Positions 44,070 through 52,114 of a DNA stretch of 64,000 nt are shown here, in pieces. Under the pieces are notes generated by a model. That model was not told where the DNA came from. It did no database searches and worked only from the letters and a program-made list of their open reading frames with translations. The DNA lies in NCBI RefSeq assembly GCF_030406325.1, contig NZ_JAUEQY010000010.1:186001-250000 (forward strand), given 5' to 3'. Both the position numbers and the translations under genes were made by a program. The first letter of the stretch is position 1. Every line of letters begins with the position of its first letter. Origin of the DNA: Actinomadura sp. DC4 (GTDB lineage: Bacteria; Actinomycetota; Actinomycetes; Streptosporangiales; Streptosporangiaceae).

Positions 44070-45443
44070 TCAGGCGAGTTTCAGCGGGGACTCCGGGGCG
44101 GCCACCGCAGTGCGCAGCAGGCGGCTGAAGTGGCCTTCCATCGCGCTCATCGAGCTCTGGTCGAAGCGGTTCCGGCGGAACTGCAGGTGCCCGATCAGGT
44201 CGCCGTCCGGGTGCAGGTTCAGCGTCCAGAGCACGCCGTCCGGGACGTCGCAGCCGACCGGCTGGGAGATCAGGCGGCGGCGCAGCTCGTCGTAGCGCAG
44301 GTCGCCGACCAGCTCCCCGCCGAGCGCGAACGGGAACGGGAAGATCTGGAACACGCAGGGGGCGAGGTTCTCGTCCTCCGCGGGGTTCATCAGCTCCGGG
44401 GCCTCTTCGAGGATCTGCACGAACGGGATGTCGTGCGTGTAGCTCTCGACGCAGGTACGGCGCGTGCGCTCCAGCACGTCGAGGAAGGTCCGGCAGCCTC
44501 CGATGTCCGTACGGAGCGGCAGGAAGTTGAACATCGGGCCGACCGTGTCCTCGAACCGGTCGGCGTCGCGGCCGGGCGTGAACGTCGGCACGACGATGTC
44601 GGTGGCCCCGGTCATCTGGTTGATCATGAGTTCGAGGGCGCCGAGCACGACCATGAACGGGGTGCTGCGCGTCGCCTTGGCCAGGCGCCGGGCGGACGTG
44701 ATGACGTCGGTGGTGACCAGGTGCCGGTGCACCGACGTGTACTTCGGCGCGCCGGTCGTCACCGGCCGGTCCGTGGGCAGGGCCCAGATCTGGGCGTCCC
44801 GCAGCTTCTCCCGCCAGTACTTGCGCGAGGCGCCGACCGCCGGCGTGTCCAGGTTCGCCCGCTGCCAGGTGGTGTACTCCCGGTACTGCCGCGGCTCCTC
44901 CAGCGGCTCGCCGAGCCCCTTGCGCCGGGCGTACAGGGCGGTGAGGTCGCGCATGATGACCCGCATCGACCAGCCGTCGGTGACGGTGTGGTGCGCCTGG
45001 AGGATGAGGAACGAGTCGTTCTCGTCGAACCGCGTGAGGACGGCCCGTACGTGCGGCTGCCGGTGGATGGCGAACGTCGTGGACTCGATCTCGATGGTGA
45101 GCTCTTCGGCCCGGCGGTCGCGGTCCTCCGGCGCGACGGGCAGGTCGCGGACGGTCAGCTCCGGCGGGCTCGGTGGCAGCACCTCCTGGTACTGCTCCTC
45201 GCCGTCGAGGACGATCTCGGTGCGCAGCATCTCGTGCCGCACGACCAGGTCGTCCAGCGCCGCGCGCAGCGTGTCGACGTCCACCGCCCCGGTGACGCGC
45301 CAGCCGTGGACCAGGTGGTTCCGGGGGCCGAACTGGCCGTCGGCGTCCCCCTCCTCGAACATGTAGGTGAAGTCCTGGTTGCAGGAGAACGGAATCCGGC
45401 TCACCAGTGCGTCCGGCGAATGCGTGGGCTGATGAACGACCAT
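44070..45443 (-). CDS. Free-standing NRPS condensation enzyme (SgcC5-like)
   Basis: 457 aa, a single condensation domain. The active-site motif HHTVTDG is intact (His151, His152, Asp156), with FTPGRDADRFEDTVGPMFNFLPLR and the later HDIPFVQILE region also typical. Stand-alone C enzymes such as SgcC5 of C-1027 join a carrier-bound aminoacyl group to an alcohol or amine of a separately made core. Here the donor is probably the Hpg-type group on the A-PCP protein. It is the last gene of the minus-strand block, 34 bp after the preceding gene. Confidence 0.88.
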   Translation of the reverse strand: MVVHQPTHSPDALVSRIPFSCNQDFTYMFEEGDADGQFGPRNHLVHGWRVTGAVDVDTLRAALDDLVVRHEMLRTEIVLDGEEQYQEVLPPSPPELTVRDLPVAPEDRDRRAEELTIEIESTTFAIHRQPHVRAVLTRFDENDSFLILQAHHTVTDGWSMRVIMRDLTALYARRKGLGEPLEEPRQYREYTTWQRANLDTPAVGASRKYWREKLRDAQIWALPTDRPVTTGAPKYTSVHRHLVTTDVITSARRLAKATRSTPFMVVLGALELMINQMTGATDIVVPTFTPGRDADRFEDTVGPMFNFLPLRTDIGGCRTFLDVLERTRRTCVESYTHDIPFVQILEEAPELMNPAEDENLAPCVFQIFPFPFALGGELVGDLRYDELRRRLISQPVGCDVPDGVLWTLNLHPDGDLIGHLQFRRNRFDQSSMSAMEGHFSRLLRTAVAAPESPLKLA

Positions 45444-45477
45444 TGACTACAGACCTCCTTCGGGTACGAGACGTGCG

Positions 45478-46713
45478 TCAGCCACCCGTGCCGAACCGCA
45501 GCTGGGCGAGTTCGCGGAGCGCCATGGTGGGCAGCAGGACCGAGATTCCGGAATGGGTGTGGAACGTCGACATGTCGCGCCACACCCGCTCGATCCGCTG
45601 GCCGTGGCGGACCGAGCTCGAGCCGGCGGTGGGGAAGACGAACTCCTCGACCGCGCGCCAGCAGAGCTTGATCACGTGCCGGGCGACGCCGCTCAGCCGC
45701 AGGTCGTGCTCCCGCGTGAACGGGCCCCGCGCGCACAGCCCGGTCCACTGTTCCACGGCGCCGAACACCGCGGCCTCGGCGGTGGCGATCAGCGCGGTGG
45801 CCTCGCCGTACCAGTACTGGTAGTCGGGGTTCGAGGCCCGGCCGACGATCGGCGGCACCACGGTCGTACGGGTGCGCATCAGCTCCTCGTACGCGTCGAG
45901 CGCGCCCTTGGCCATGCCGACGGAGAGGGCGGCGACCTCGAGGTTCATGAAGCTGAGCGGGCCGCCGGCGTACTCCGGGTTGCCGTGCAGGCGCAGGCCC
46001 GGCGTGCCCCCGTCGACGGCGGCCCGGCTGGCGTGCGTCCGCTCGATCGTGAAGTGCGCGGGGATACGGCCGTTCTCCATGACGATGCTGTGCGAGCCGC
46101 TGCCGTTCAGGCCGAGCTGGCCGCCCCAGTCGTCCAGCCGCCGCCACTCGCTGCGCGGCGCGATGAACAGCATCGGCTCGGGCTCCCCGTTCCCGTCGGA
46201 GTCGACCATCGTGTGGCCCATGAAGTGTGTGGCGTACGGCGCGCCGGAGCCGTACTTCCACGTGCCGTTGAGCACCCAGTCCCCGTCGCCCGTACGCTCC
46301 GCGGTGCCGCTCGGCACGATCATCAGGGGGCAGAGGAACTCCCCGGAGCCAAAGATCTCGTCCTGGGTCCTCTCCTCGAAGAACGTCGCTGCGGCTTGCG
46401 CGTGCGCGGCGCCCAGGCAGTACATCCACCCGGTCGACGGGCAGCCCCGCGCGAGCGCCATCGAGACGCGCAGGAAGGTGCCGATCCCGTACTCGTAACC
46501 CCCGTACCGCCGGGGCACCAGGATCCGGTAGAGGCCGGCCGCGGCGAACTCCTCGTGGGTGTCCTGGGCGTAGAAGGTGCGTTCCTCCGTTTCGGCCTGG
46601 CGGTCGGTCAGCGTGGGCGCGATGGCCTCGGCCAGCGCGACGAGCTCCTCCGGGCTGCGATCGGGCGCGGCCGGGGACGGCCGGTGTTCCGCGGTGTTCG
46701 GTTCGGCTGCCAT
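45478..46713 (-). CDS. Acyl-CoA dehydrogenase-fold flavin monooxygenase (HsaA/HpaC2-like)
   Basis: 411 aa from ATG 46713, with GAGGAGCT upstream. N-terminal helical domain, then GLYRILVPRRYGGYE and RGCPSTGWMYCLGAAH, beta-domain VLNGTWKYGSGAPYATHFMGH and LNGSGSHSIV, and a C-terminal helical bundle. These features fit group D two-component flavin monooxygenases more than true acyl-CoA dehydrogenases. It likely hydroxylates an aromatic or amino-sugar substrate using reduced FAD/FMN. No flavin reductase gene is visible in the window. It is paralogous to the protein at 49417. Confidence 0.82.
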   Translation of the reverse strand: MAAEPNTAEHRPSPAAPDRSPEELVALAEAIAPTLTDRQAETEERTFYAQDTHEEFAAAGLYRILVPRRYGGYEYGIGTFLRVSMALARGCPSTGWMYCLGAAHAQAAATFFEERTQDEIFGSGEFLCPLMIVPSGTAERTGDGDWVLNGTWKYGSGAPYATHFMGHTMVDSDGNGEPEPMLFIAPRSEWRRLDDWGGQLGLNGSGSHSIVMENGRIPAHFTIERTHASRAAVDGGTPGLRLHGNPEYAGGPLSFMNLEVAALSVGMAKGALDAYEELMRTRTTVVPPIVGRASNPDYQYWYGEATALIATAEAAVFGAVEQWTGLCARGPFTREHDLRLSGVARHVIKLCWRAVEEFVFPTAGSSSVRHGQRIERVWRDMSTFHTHSGISVLLPTMALRELAQLRFGTGG

Positions 46714-46754
46714 GCGCAGCTCCTCAGGGTCTCGGCTGGTCGGCGAACCGCGAA

Positions 46755-46797
46755 CCCGTTCATCCCGGCTCGTGCCCCCCGAGCCGGGATGAACGGG
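46755..46797. terminator. 18-bp perfect hairpin inside the minus-strand block
   Basis: The arms 46755-46772 and 46780-46797 are perfectly complementary with a 7-nt loop. It follows the epoxide hydrolase stop, so the condensation/monooxygenase pair downstream may have its own promoter or be expressed at a lower level. Confidence 0.85.
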
Positions 46798-46804
46798 GCG
46801 GGTG

Positions 46805-47962
46805 TCAGCGCAGCGTACGGACGAACGTCCGTACGTCGCCGACGAACAGCTCGGGCTGTTCCATCGCGGCGAAGTGGCCGCCGCGCTCGAACTCGCTCCA
46901 GTGCGTGAGCGTCGGCAGGAGCGGCTCGGCGAACGAGCGGACCGGCCGCACCGCGTCCTGCGGGAAGTTCGCCACGCCGACCGGCATGGCGAGCGGCCAC
47001 GGACCGGCCCACGTACGGATGAACTCGGCGTCGAGGTGGCTGGACTCGTAGTAGAGCTGGGCGCTCGACCCGGCGCTGGCGTTGAGCCAGTAGATCGTGA
47101 CGATGGTCAGCAGCTGGTCGCGGTCGACCGCGTCCTCGGGGGCCTTGTCCGAGTCGGTCCACTCCTTGTACTTCTCGGCGATCCAGGCGAGCTGCCCGAC
47201 GGGTGAGTCGGTCAGCGCGTAGGACAGCGTCTGCGGGCGGGTCGACTGGAGCTTGCGCCAGCCGGAGCCGTCCTGCTCGAACCACATGGTGAACTGCAGC
47301 CGGCCCTGGTCGGCCTCGCTGAGGTCGGCGAAGGCCGCGGGGTCCTCCGGGGGGAAGGCCGCGAACATGTTGAGGTGCACGCCGATGACGTGCTCGGGGT
47401 CGGCCAGGGCGAGCTTCAGCGTGATCGGCATACCCCAGTCGCCGCCCTGCGCGACGTACCGGACGTAACCGAGCCGCTCCATGAGCTCCGCCCAGGCGCT
47501 CGCGACCCGGTCGGTGTTCCAGCCGGCCTCGGCCGGGGCACCGGAGTACCCGTAGCCGGGAATGGAGGGCACGACCACGTGGAAGGCATCGCGCGCCTCG
47601 CCGCCGTGCGCCGTGGGGTTGGTCAACGGCTCGATCACGTCGACGAACTCGGCGAACGAACCCGGCCAGCCGTGGGTCAGGATCAGCGGCGTGGCGTTCG
47701 GCTCCGGGGAGCGTACGTGCATGAAGTGCACGTCGACCCCGTCGATCTCGGTGAGGAACTGCGGGTAGCGGTTCAGCCGGTCCTCGGCCGCACGCCAGTC
47801 GAAGCCGTTCCGCCAGTAGTCGGCCAGCTCCCTGACATACCCCAGCGGGATGCCACGGTCCCAGCCGACGTCCGGAAGCTCGCCCGGCCAGCGGGTCGCG
47901 GCGATCCTCCGGTGCAGTTCGTCGATCTCAGCCTGCGGAGTCTCGATTCGGAAGGGACGCAT
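46805..47962 (-). CDS. EHN-type epoxide hydrolase (SgcF-like)
   Basis: 385 aa alpha/beta hydrolase. N-terminal EHN region (MRPFRIETPQAEIDELHRRI, then TRWPGELPDVGW). Oxyanion motif HGWPGS (97-102), nucleophile Asp175 in GGDWG, catalytic His363 in GGHFAAMEQP. It opens epoxides to vicinal diols. The family includes SgcF/NcsF2 of nine-membered enediyne clusters, but also many general actinomycete enzymes. It overlaps the upstream flavin enzyme gene by 35 bp, which suggests epoxidation followed by hydrolysis of the same substrate. Confidence 0.9.
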   Translation of the reverse strand: MRPFRIETPQAEIDELHRRIAATRWPGELPDVGWDRGIPLGYVRELADYWRNGFDWRAAEDRLNRYPQFLTEIDGVDVHFMHVRSPEPNATPLILTHGWPGSFAEFVDVIEPLTNPTAHGGEARDAFHVVVPSIPGYGYSGAPAEAGWNTDRVASAWAELMERLGYVRYVAQGGDWGMPITLKLALADPEHVIGVHLNMFAAFPPEDPAAFADLSEADQGRLQFTMWFEQDGSGWRKLQSTRPQTLSYALTDSPVGQLAWIAEKYKEWTDSDKAPEDAVDRDQLLTIVTIYWLNASAGSSAQLYYESSHLDAEFIRTWAGPWPLAMPVGVANFPQDAVRPVRSFAEPLLPTLTHWSEFERGGHFAAMEQPELFVGDVRTFVRTLR

Positions 47963-49343
47963 GGGGCTGCCTTTCGGTCTCGGTCACCGGCGAGCCGTTC
48001 GGCTCCGGGGTGCTGGGGAACAGGGAGCGGCGCAGGACGCGGAGCGCCGTGCGGGGCTTCATCAGGGCCATCGGCCGGTCCACGAGGCCGGCCACCCGGA
48101 TGAAGGCGTTGGTGAGCTCGGAGTCGTGGACGGCGGCCTTCTGGAGCTTTCCGACGTACGCGTTGGCGATACGGAGCTTCGGCGTCCGGTTCCCCTCGAC
48201 GCCCGGGTAGGCGAGGTCCGCGCCGGCCGAGACGTCCCAGGGGTCGGCGATGTCGCGGGCGACGTCGGCGAAGTAGCGGCGTGCGTCGGGCCGTGGCCCG
48301 TTCGCCAGGTGCTTGCGCAGGGTGAGCGACTCCAGCGAGGCGACGGTCATCCCCTGGCCGTACACCGGGTTGAAGCTGCACACGGCGTCGCCCATCACGA
48401 GCAGCCCGCCGGGGAAGCGGGTCAGCCGCTCGTAGTGCCGCCACACGCTCGCGGGGAACTGGAAGGTCACCGCGTCGTCGAGCGGCTCGGCGTCGCGTAC
48501 GGCGTTGTAGAGATCCGGGATCGGCAGCGACCGGGCGAACGCGTGGAAGCCGTCCGGGTCGGTCGGCGCGTGGTCGCCGCGGATGCCGATGAGCGAGAGC
48601 TCGACGCGGCTGCGGGAGGCCGGCAGCCGGTAGAGGATCCCGCCCCGCGGGTGTTCCGGCGTCGCCACCGGGATGATCGCCAGCTCGTCGCCGAAGGGGT
48701 CGGCCGGCAGGTCGTAGTGGCGGGTCGTGTAGGCCAGCCCGATCTTGATGCGTTCCTCTTCGGGGCGGTCGTACCCCATCTCCTCCAGCCAGGCCGGCGT
48801 GCGCGAACCGCGGCCGGTCGTGTCGATGACCAGGTCGGCGGAGACGACCTCCTCCGAGCCGTCCTCACGCCGGATCCGCGCGCCGGTGACCCGGCCGGCG
48901 TCCGGCGTGGTCTCCAGGCCGAGGATGTCGCACCGCTCCAGGAAGCTCACGTTGGCGATGGCCCGTGCCCGCTCCCGTACGTGGAACTCCAGGACCGGGC
49001 GGGTGGCGGGCACGCACATCAGCCCGGAGCGCGCCGACCGCAGCCGCTGTCCGTTGAAGTACCAGCGGATGTCGCCGTTGGCGTCTCCCGGGACCGTCCC
49101 GGCGGCGGTCAGGTCGTCGGTGAGCCCGGGGAACTGGGCCTCCATGATCTGGTGGCCCCGCGCCAGCAGGGCGTGGGCGTGGCGCCCGTGCGGGACGCCG
49201 CGCCGGTACCCCGTGACCCCGGTCAGCTCCTCACGGTCGATCAGCAGCACTTCCCGGAACACCTCCGACAGCACCCGGGCCGCGAGCATGCCGCCCATGC
49301 TCCCGCCGAGTACCACCGCGCGGTCTCCAACGAGGTCGCCCAT
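47928..49343 (-). CDS. FAD-dependent monooxygenase, epoxidase-like
   Basis: 471 aa from ATG 49343, which has GGAGGAGG upstream. Rossmann GxGxxG-type start RAVVLGGSMGGMLAARVLSE (10-18), ARGHQIMEAQFPGL, DLVIDTTGRGSRTPAWLEEMG and a late GDAVCSFNPVYGQGM. These resemble the flavin epoxidases/hydroxylases around Lsd18/MonCI. It is encoded directly before, and overlaps, an epoxide hydrolase gene. I predict epoxidation of an alkene in the core. Aromatic hydroxylation is the main alternative. Confidence 0.83.
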   Translation of the reverse strand: MGDLVGDRAVVLGGSMGGMLAARVLSEVFREVLLIDREELTGVTGYRRGVPHGRHAHALLARGHQIMEAQFPGLTDDLTAAGTVPGDANGDIRWYFNGQRLRSARSGLMCVPATRPVLEFHVRERARAIANVSFLERCDILGLETTPDAGRVTGARIRREDGSEEVVSADLVIDTTGRGSRTPAWLEEMGYDRPEEERIKIGLAYTTRHYDLPADPFGDELAIIPVATPEHPRGGILYRLPASRSRVELSLIGIRGDHAPTDPDGFHAFARSLPIPDLYNAVRDAEPLDDAVTFQFPASVWRHYERLTRFPGGLLVMGDAVCSFNPVYGQGMTVASLESLTLRKHLANGPRPDARRYFADVARDIADPWDVSAGADLAYPGVEGNRTPKLRIANAYVGKLQKAAVHDSELTNAFIRVAGLVDRPMALMKPRTALRVLRRSLFPSTPEPNGSPVTETERQPHASLPNRDSAG

Positions 49344-49416
49344 CGCGGACACCTCCTCCAATCGTGAATGTCGGTCACGTCGCAGCGCGAGGTGGCCGCG
49401 ACGGGCGGACCCTCGC

Positions 49417-50601
49417 CTACATGTAGAGGGTGTTGGGCTCCAGGCCGCACAGGATCCGGCCGTACAGCTCCAGGTTCGTGGCCGGGTGCAGGATCGCGTG
49501 CTGGTTGAGCGTCTGGACGTCGCGCTCGATGCGCTGCATCGGCACGGACTCATAGATCGAGGACGCTCCGCTGGCGTTGTTCAGGATGTCCACGGACTCC
49601 TTCGCCCGCTGGATCGTGTAGGACGCGTCGAGACGGATGCGGGCGCGGTCGCGCAGGGACCACGAGTCCCCGTTGGTGTTCCGGTAGTCCAGCTCGCCGG
49701 CGGCCCGGTGCGCGTGGAAGCGCGCCTCGTCCGCCTTCACCTCGGCCTCGGCGACCTCCAGGTGGGTGATGGGCGCCTCGCTCTGCTTCTCGTACGAGGT
49801 GTAGGTGATCTTCCGGTCGGGCAGCCGCTCGAAGAAGACGTCACGCGCCGCCTCGGCCAGGCCGAGCGCCGTGCCGATGGTCGACGTGCAGGCGGTCAGC
49901 AGCAGCGGCCCGCGGTAGACCGGGTTGTCGCGGTTGCGCTCGGAGGCGTACTGCTCGTGCAGCATGCCGCCCATGGGCTGGACGCGGTGGGCCGGGATGA
50001 ACAGGTCCTGCGCGACGGTGGACACGCTGCCGCTGCCCCGGAGGCCGGCGGTGTGCCAGTCGTCGATGATCTGCAGGTCCGACATCGGCACCAGCGCCAT
50101 GATCGGCGCCATCTGGCCGTCGGGCATGGGCGCGATCGCGACGAGCTCGTTCCACTGGCTGTGCAGGGAGCCGGTGTTGAAGGCCCACTTGCCGTTGACG
50201 ACGTAGCCGCCGTCCGTGGGGGTGGCCATGCCGGTCGGGCTCAGCAGGCCGCAGACCCGGACGTCCGGCGTGGAGAACACCTCGTCCTGGACCTCGTCCG
50301 GGAAGAGGCCGACCAGCCAGTTGCAGATCGACCAGACCGCGGCGGTCCAGGCGGCCGAGGCGTCGCCGCGGCCGACCTGGGTGAGCACGTCGACGAGCGT
50401 GCGCATGTCGGCCTCGTAGCCGCCGTAGCGCGCGGGCACCCGAAGCTTGAAGATGCCGGCGTCGGCCATCGCCTCGATCGACTCTTCGTGCAGGCGCCGG
50501 TTCTCCTCGGCCCAGGGCGCCTTCTCCTGGAGATGCGGGACCAGGTCCGCCGCGCGGCGGACGAGTTCCGGCTTGGACGGGGCATCAATGATTTCGGTCA
50601 T
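49417..50601 (-). CDS. Acyl-CoA dehydrogenase-fold flavin monooxygenase
   Basis: 394 aa. VPARYGGYEADMRTLVDVLTQVGRGDASAAWTA, VVNGKWAFNTGSLHSQWNELVA, DDWHTAGLRGSGS and a C-terminal bundle with LNNASGASSIYES match the HsaA/HpaC2-like oxygenase group. It is related to the protein at 45478, and the two could form sequential or alternative oxygenation steps. It lies between the SgcJ-like gene and the flavin epoxidase gene, all on the minus strand. The substrate is unknown. Confidence 0.82.
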   Translation of the reverse strand: MTEIIDAPSKPELVRRAADLVPHLQEKAPWAEENRRLHEESIEAMADAGIFKLRVPARYGGYEADMRTLVDVLTQVGRGDASAAWTAAVWSICNWLVGLFPDEVQDEVFSTPDVRVCGLLSPTGMATPTDGGYVVNGKWAFNTGSLHSQWNELVAIAPMPDGQMAPIMALVPMSDLQIIDDWHTAGLRGSGSVSTVAQDLFIPAHRVQPMGGMLHEQYASERNRDNPVYRGPLLLTACTSTIGTALGLAEAARDVFFERLPDRKITYTSYEKQSEAPITHLEVAEAEVKADEARFHAHRAAGELDYRNTNGDSWSLRDRARIRLDASYTIQRAKESVDILNNASGASSIYESVPMQRIERDVQTLNQHAILHPATNLELYGRILCGLEPNTLYM

Positions 50602-50626
50602 GGCTTCCCTCGAGAGATGAACGCGG

Positions 50627-51034
50627 TCACTTGGGGCTGTTCTGGTACGTGGCCAGGCTCCACTCGCCGTCGCGCTTGACGACCACCCAGGAGGCGCGGA
50701 TGGTGTCCTCGGGCGCGAGCTCCGTGGCGCCGGCCGCGATCACGCCGCCCTCGGTGACCATGACCGCGGACTCGTCGCTCAGGAACTGCAGCTCCAGCGG
50801 AGAGCCGGTGACCGAGGTGTCCTTGTACGGCCCGGCGAACGCCTGGCTCATGAAGGCGCGGATGTCCTTCCGGCCCTTCTGGTAGACACCCGGAAGGATC
50901 ATGGTTCCGTCCTCGACGAAGAGCCGGGAGAAAGCGTCGGCGTCGTGCTCGGCCCACGCCGCGACGAGGCGTCCGGGGAGGGCCGCTATGGCGGCCATCT
51001 CCGCGTCGGCGGGGGCTTTTGCCTTGGTGGCCAT
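50627..51034 (-). CDS. SnoaL/NTF2-fold protein, SgcJ/EcaC-like
   Basis: 135 aa from ATG 51034. It contains RLVAAWAEHDADAFSRLFVEDGTMILPG, KGRKDIRAFMSQAF and SWVVVKRDGEWSLATYQNSP, the SgcJ/EcaC variant of the NTF2-like fold. Members occur as small enzymes or binding proteins in enediyne and other clusters, but are also widespread. It is the first gene of the minus-strand block and lies 119 bp downstream of the tRNA-Leu-like gene on the same strand. Confidence 0.82.
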   Translation of the reverse strand: MATKAKAPADAEMAAIAALPGRLVAAWAEHDADAFSRLFVEDGTMILPGVYQKGRKDIRAFMSQAFAGPYKDTSVTGSPLELQFLSDESAVMVTEGGVIAAGATELAPEDTIRASWVVVKRDGEWSLATYQNSPK

Positions 51035-51153
51035 GCGCGTTTCCTCACTGTAGGGAATGACAATTCGGTGACGCTCCGGACGAGGGTCGCATCCGGCTTC
51101 GCCGGGTCGCATCTCCCAAACTGCGACCACGGTGCGCGGGCGCCCTCACCGAG

Positions 51154-51226
51154 TGCCCCCGGTTGGACTCGAACCAACACCTGAACCCTTTTAAGGGGCT
51201 TGCCTCTGCCACTGGGCCACGGGGGC
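51154..51226 (-). tRNA. tRNA-Leu(UAA)-like gene without the long variable arm
   Basis: A 73-nt cloverleaf. Acceptor GCCCCCG/CGGGGGC (7 perfect pairs), discriminator A73, no CCA encoded. D stem GCC/GGC with a C13:A22 mismatch. Anticodon stem AGCCC/GGGTT around loop CTTAAAA, giving anticodon TAA (51193-51191), which reads UUA. T arm GTTGG-TTCGAGT-CCAAC. The variable region is only CAGGT. Bacterial tRNA-Leu is class II with a long variable arm, so identity is uncertain. The acceptor, the TGGC after it, A73 and the loop all look leucine-like. No other in-register fold of the anticodon arm works. Confidence 0.75.
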
Positions 51227-51382
51227 ACGATAAGGATTTACTCGAATTCACTTACGGCAGCGTGACATCGGCATCGCCGACGATGCATCTCCGAGATTGT
51301 GCGGCCGATCGGCGCGGCTCTCAGCACGGCAGGAGAAGTATTCACCGCGCGCGCGAGGGAGTATTCATGACCGAGGTGATTC

Positions 51383-52114
51383 ATGTACATCATTGGGAAC
51401 GGCCTCATCGCCCGAGCCCTGCGGCCGTTACGCGACCGGCACTCCGGCGTGACCGTGCTCGCGGCGGGCCTGCCGGGCCACCATCTGCCCGAGTCCGAGA
51501 ACGCCCGCGAGGCGGCGCTGGTCCGGGAGACGATCGCGCGCTGCCGCGCGGGCGGGCATCAGCTGGTGTTCTTCTCCACGACCAGCATGTACGGCGGTCC
51601 GGGTAACAACGGCCGTGAGGACGAACCGGTCATTCCCTCCACCGCGTACGGGCGGCACAAGTTCGACCTGGAGACGCTGATCCGCGACGAGGGAGTCGAC
51701 CACCTGATCCTGCGGCTGACCCAGGTGGTCGGCCCGGAAGAGCCCGACTTCCGGCTGTTACCGACGTTGATGAAACAGCTCGCGACGGGCGGCATCCAGG
51801 TTCATCGCCACGCGCGCCGCGACCTGCTCTACATCGACGATTTCGTCACGGTCGTCGACGGGCTTCTCAGCACCCGGCCGATGAATGAGGTGGTGAACGT
51901 CGCCTCGGGCGAATGCGTGCCGGTCGGGCAGATCATCGACCATCTGGCGGAACGCCTCGGCATCACCGCCGAACGGCAGGTTGTCGACGACGGAATCGCC
52001 TACTGTTCATCGATCGCGAAACTACGGGCGACCGTTCCCGAGGTCGCCGGAATCGATTTCTCGCCGGGTTACTACAAACGCGTCATCGACCGCTATCTGA
52101 AGGACGGCCGATAA
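51383..52114 (+). CDS. NAD(P)-dependent sugar 4-ketoreductase/epimerase (EvaE-like)
   Basis: 243 aa, short for the epimerase/dehydratase family. N-terminal nucleotide-binding motif MYIIGNGLIARAL, catalytic YGRHK (YxxxK) and FSTTSMYGG. It fits the dTDP-4-keto-6-deoxyhexose 4-reductases of aminodeoxysugar pathways. It is followed by a candidate nitrososynthase (stop and start overlap in TAATG) and a sugar-type O-methyltransferase. It has two TTA codons (codons 16 and 126) and starts 157 bp from the UUA-reading tRNA-like gene, on the opposite strand. Confidence 0.8.
   Translation: MYIIGNGLIARALRPLRDRHSGVTVLAAGLPGHHLPESENAREAALVRETIARCRAGGHQLVFFSTTSMYGGPGNNGREDEPVIPSTAYGRHKFDLETLIRDEGVDHLILRLTQVVGPEEPDFRLLPTLMKQLATGGIQVHRHARRDLLYIDDFVTVVDGLLSTRPMNEVVNVASGECVPVGQIIDHLAERLGITAERQVVDDGIAYCSSIAKLRATVPEVAGIDFSPGYYKRVIDRYLKDGR

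Noticed and set aside
51154-51226. Reading the minus-strand tRNA as tRNA-Phe or tRNA-Lys
   Set aside because: Shifting the anticodon stem to give AAA or similar breaks the CCC/GGG pairing. The only good fold gives a 7-nt loop CTTAAAA with anticodon TAA.
43287-51226. Integrative element using the tRNA genes as attachment sites
   Set aside because: No integrase, excisionase or transfer gene was seen, nor any direct repeat of a tRNA 3' end. Kept only as a question about block origin.
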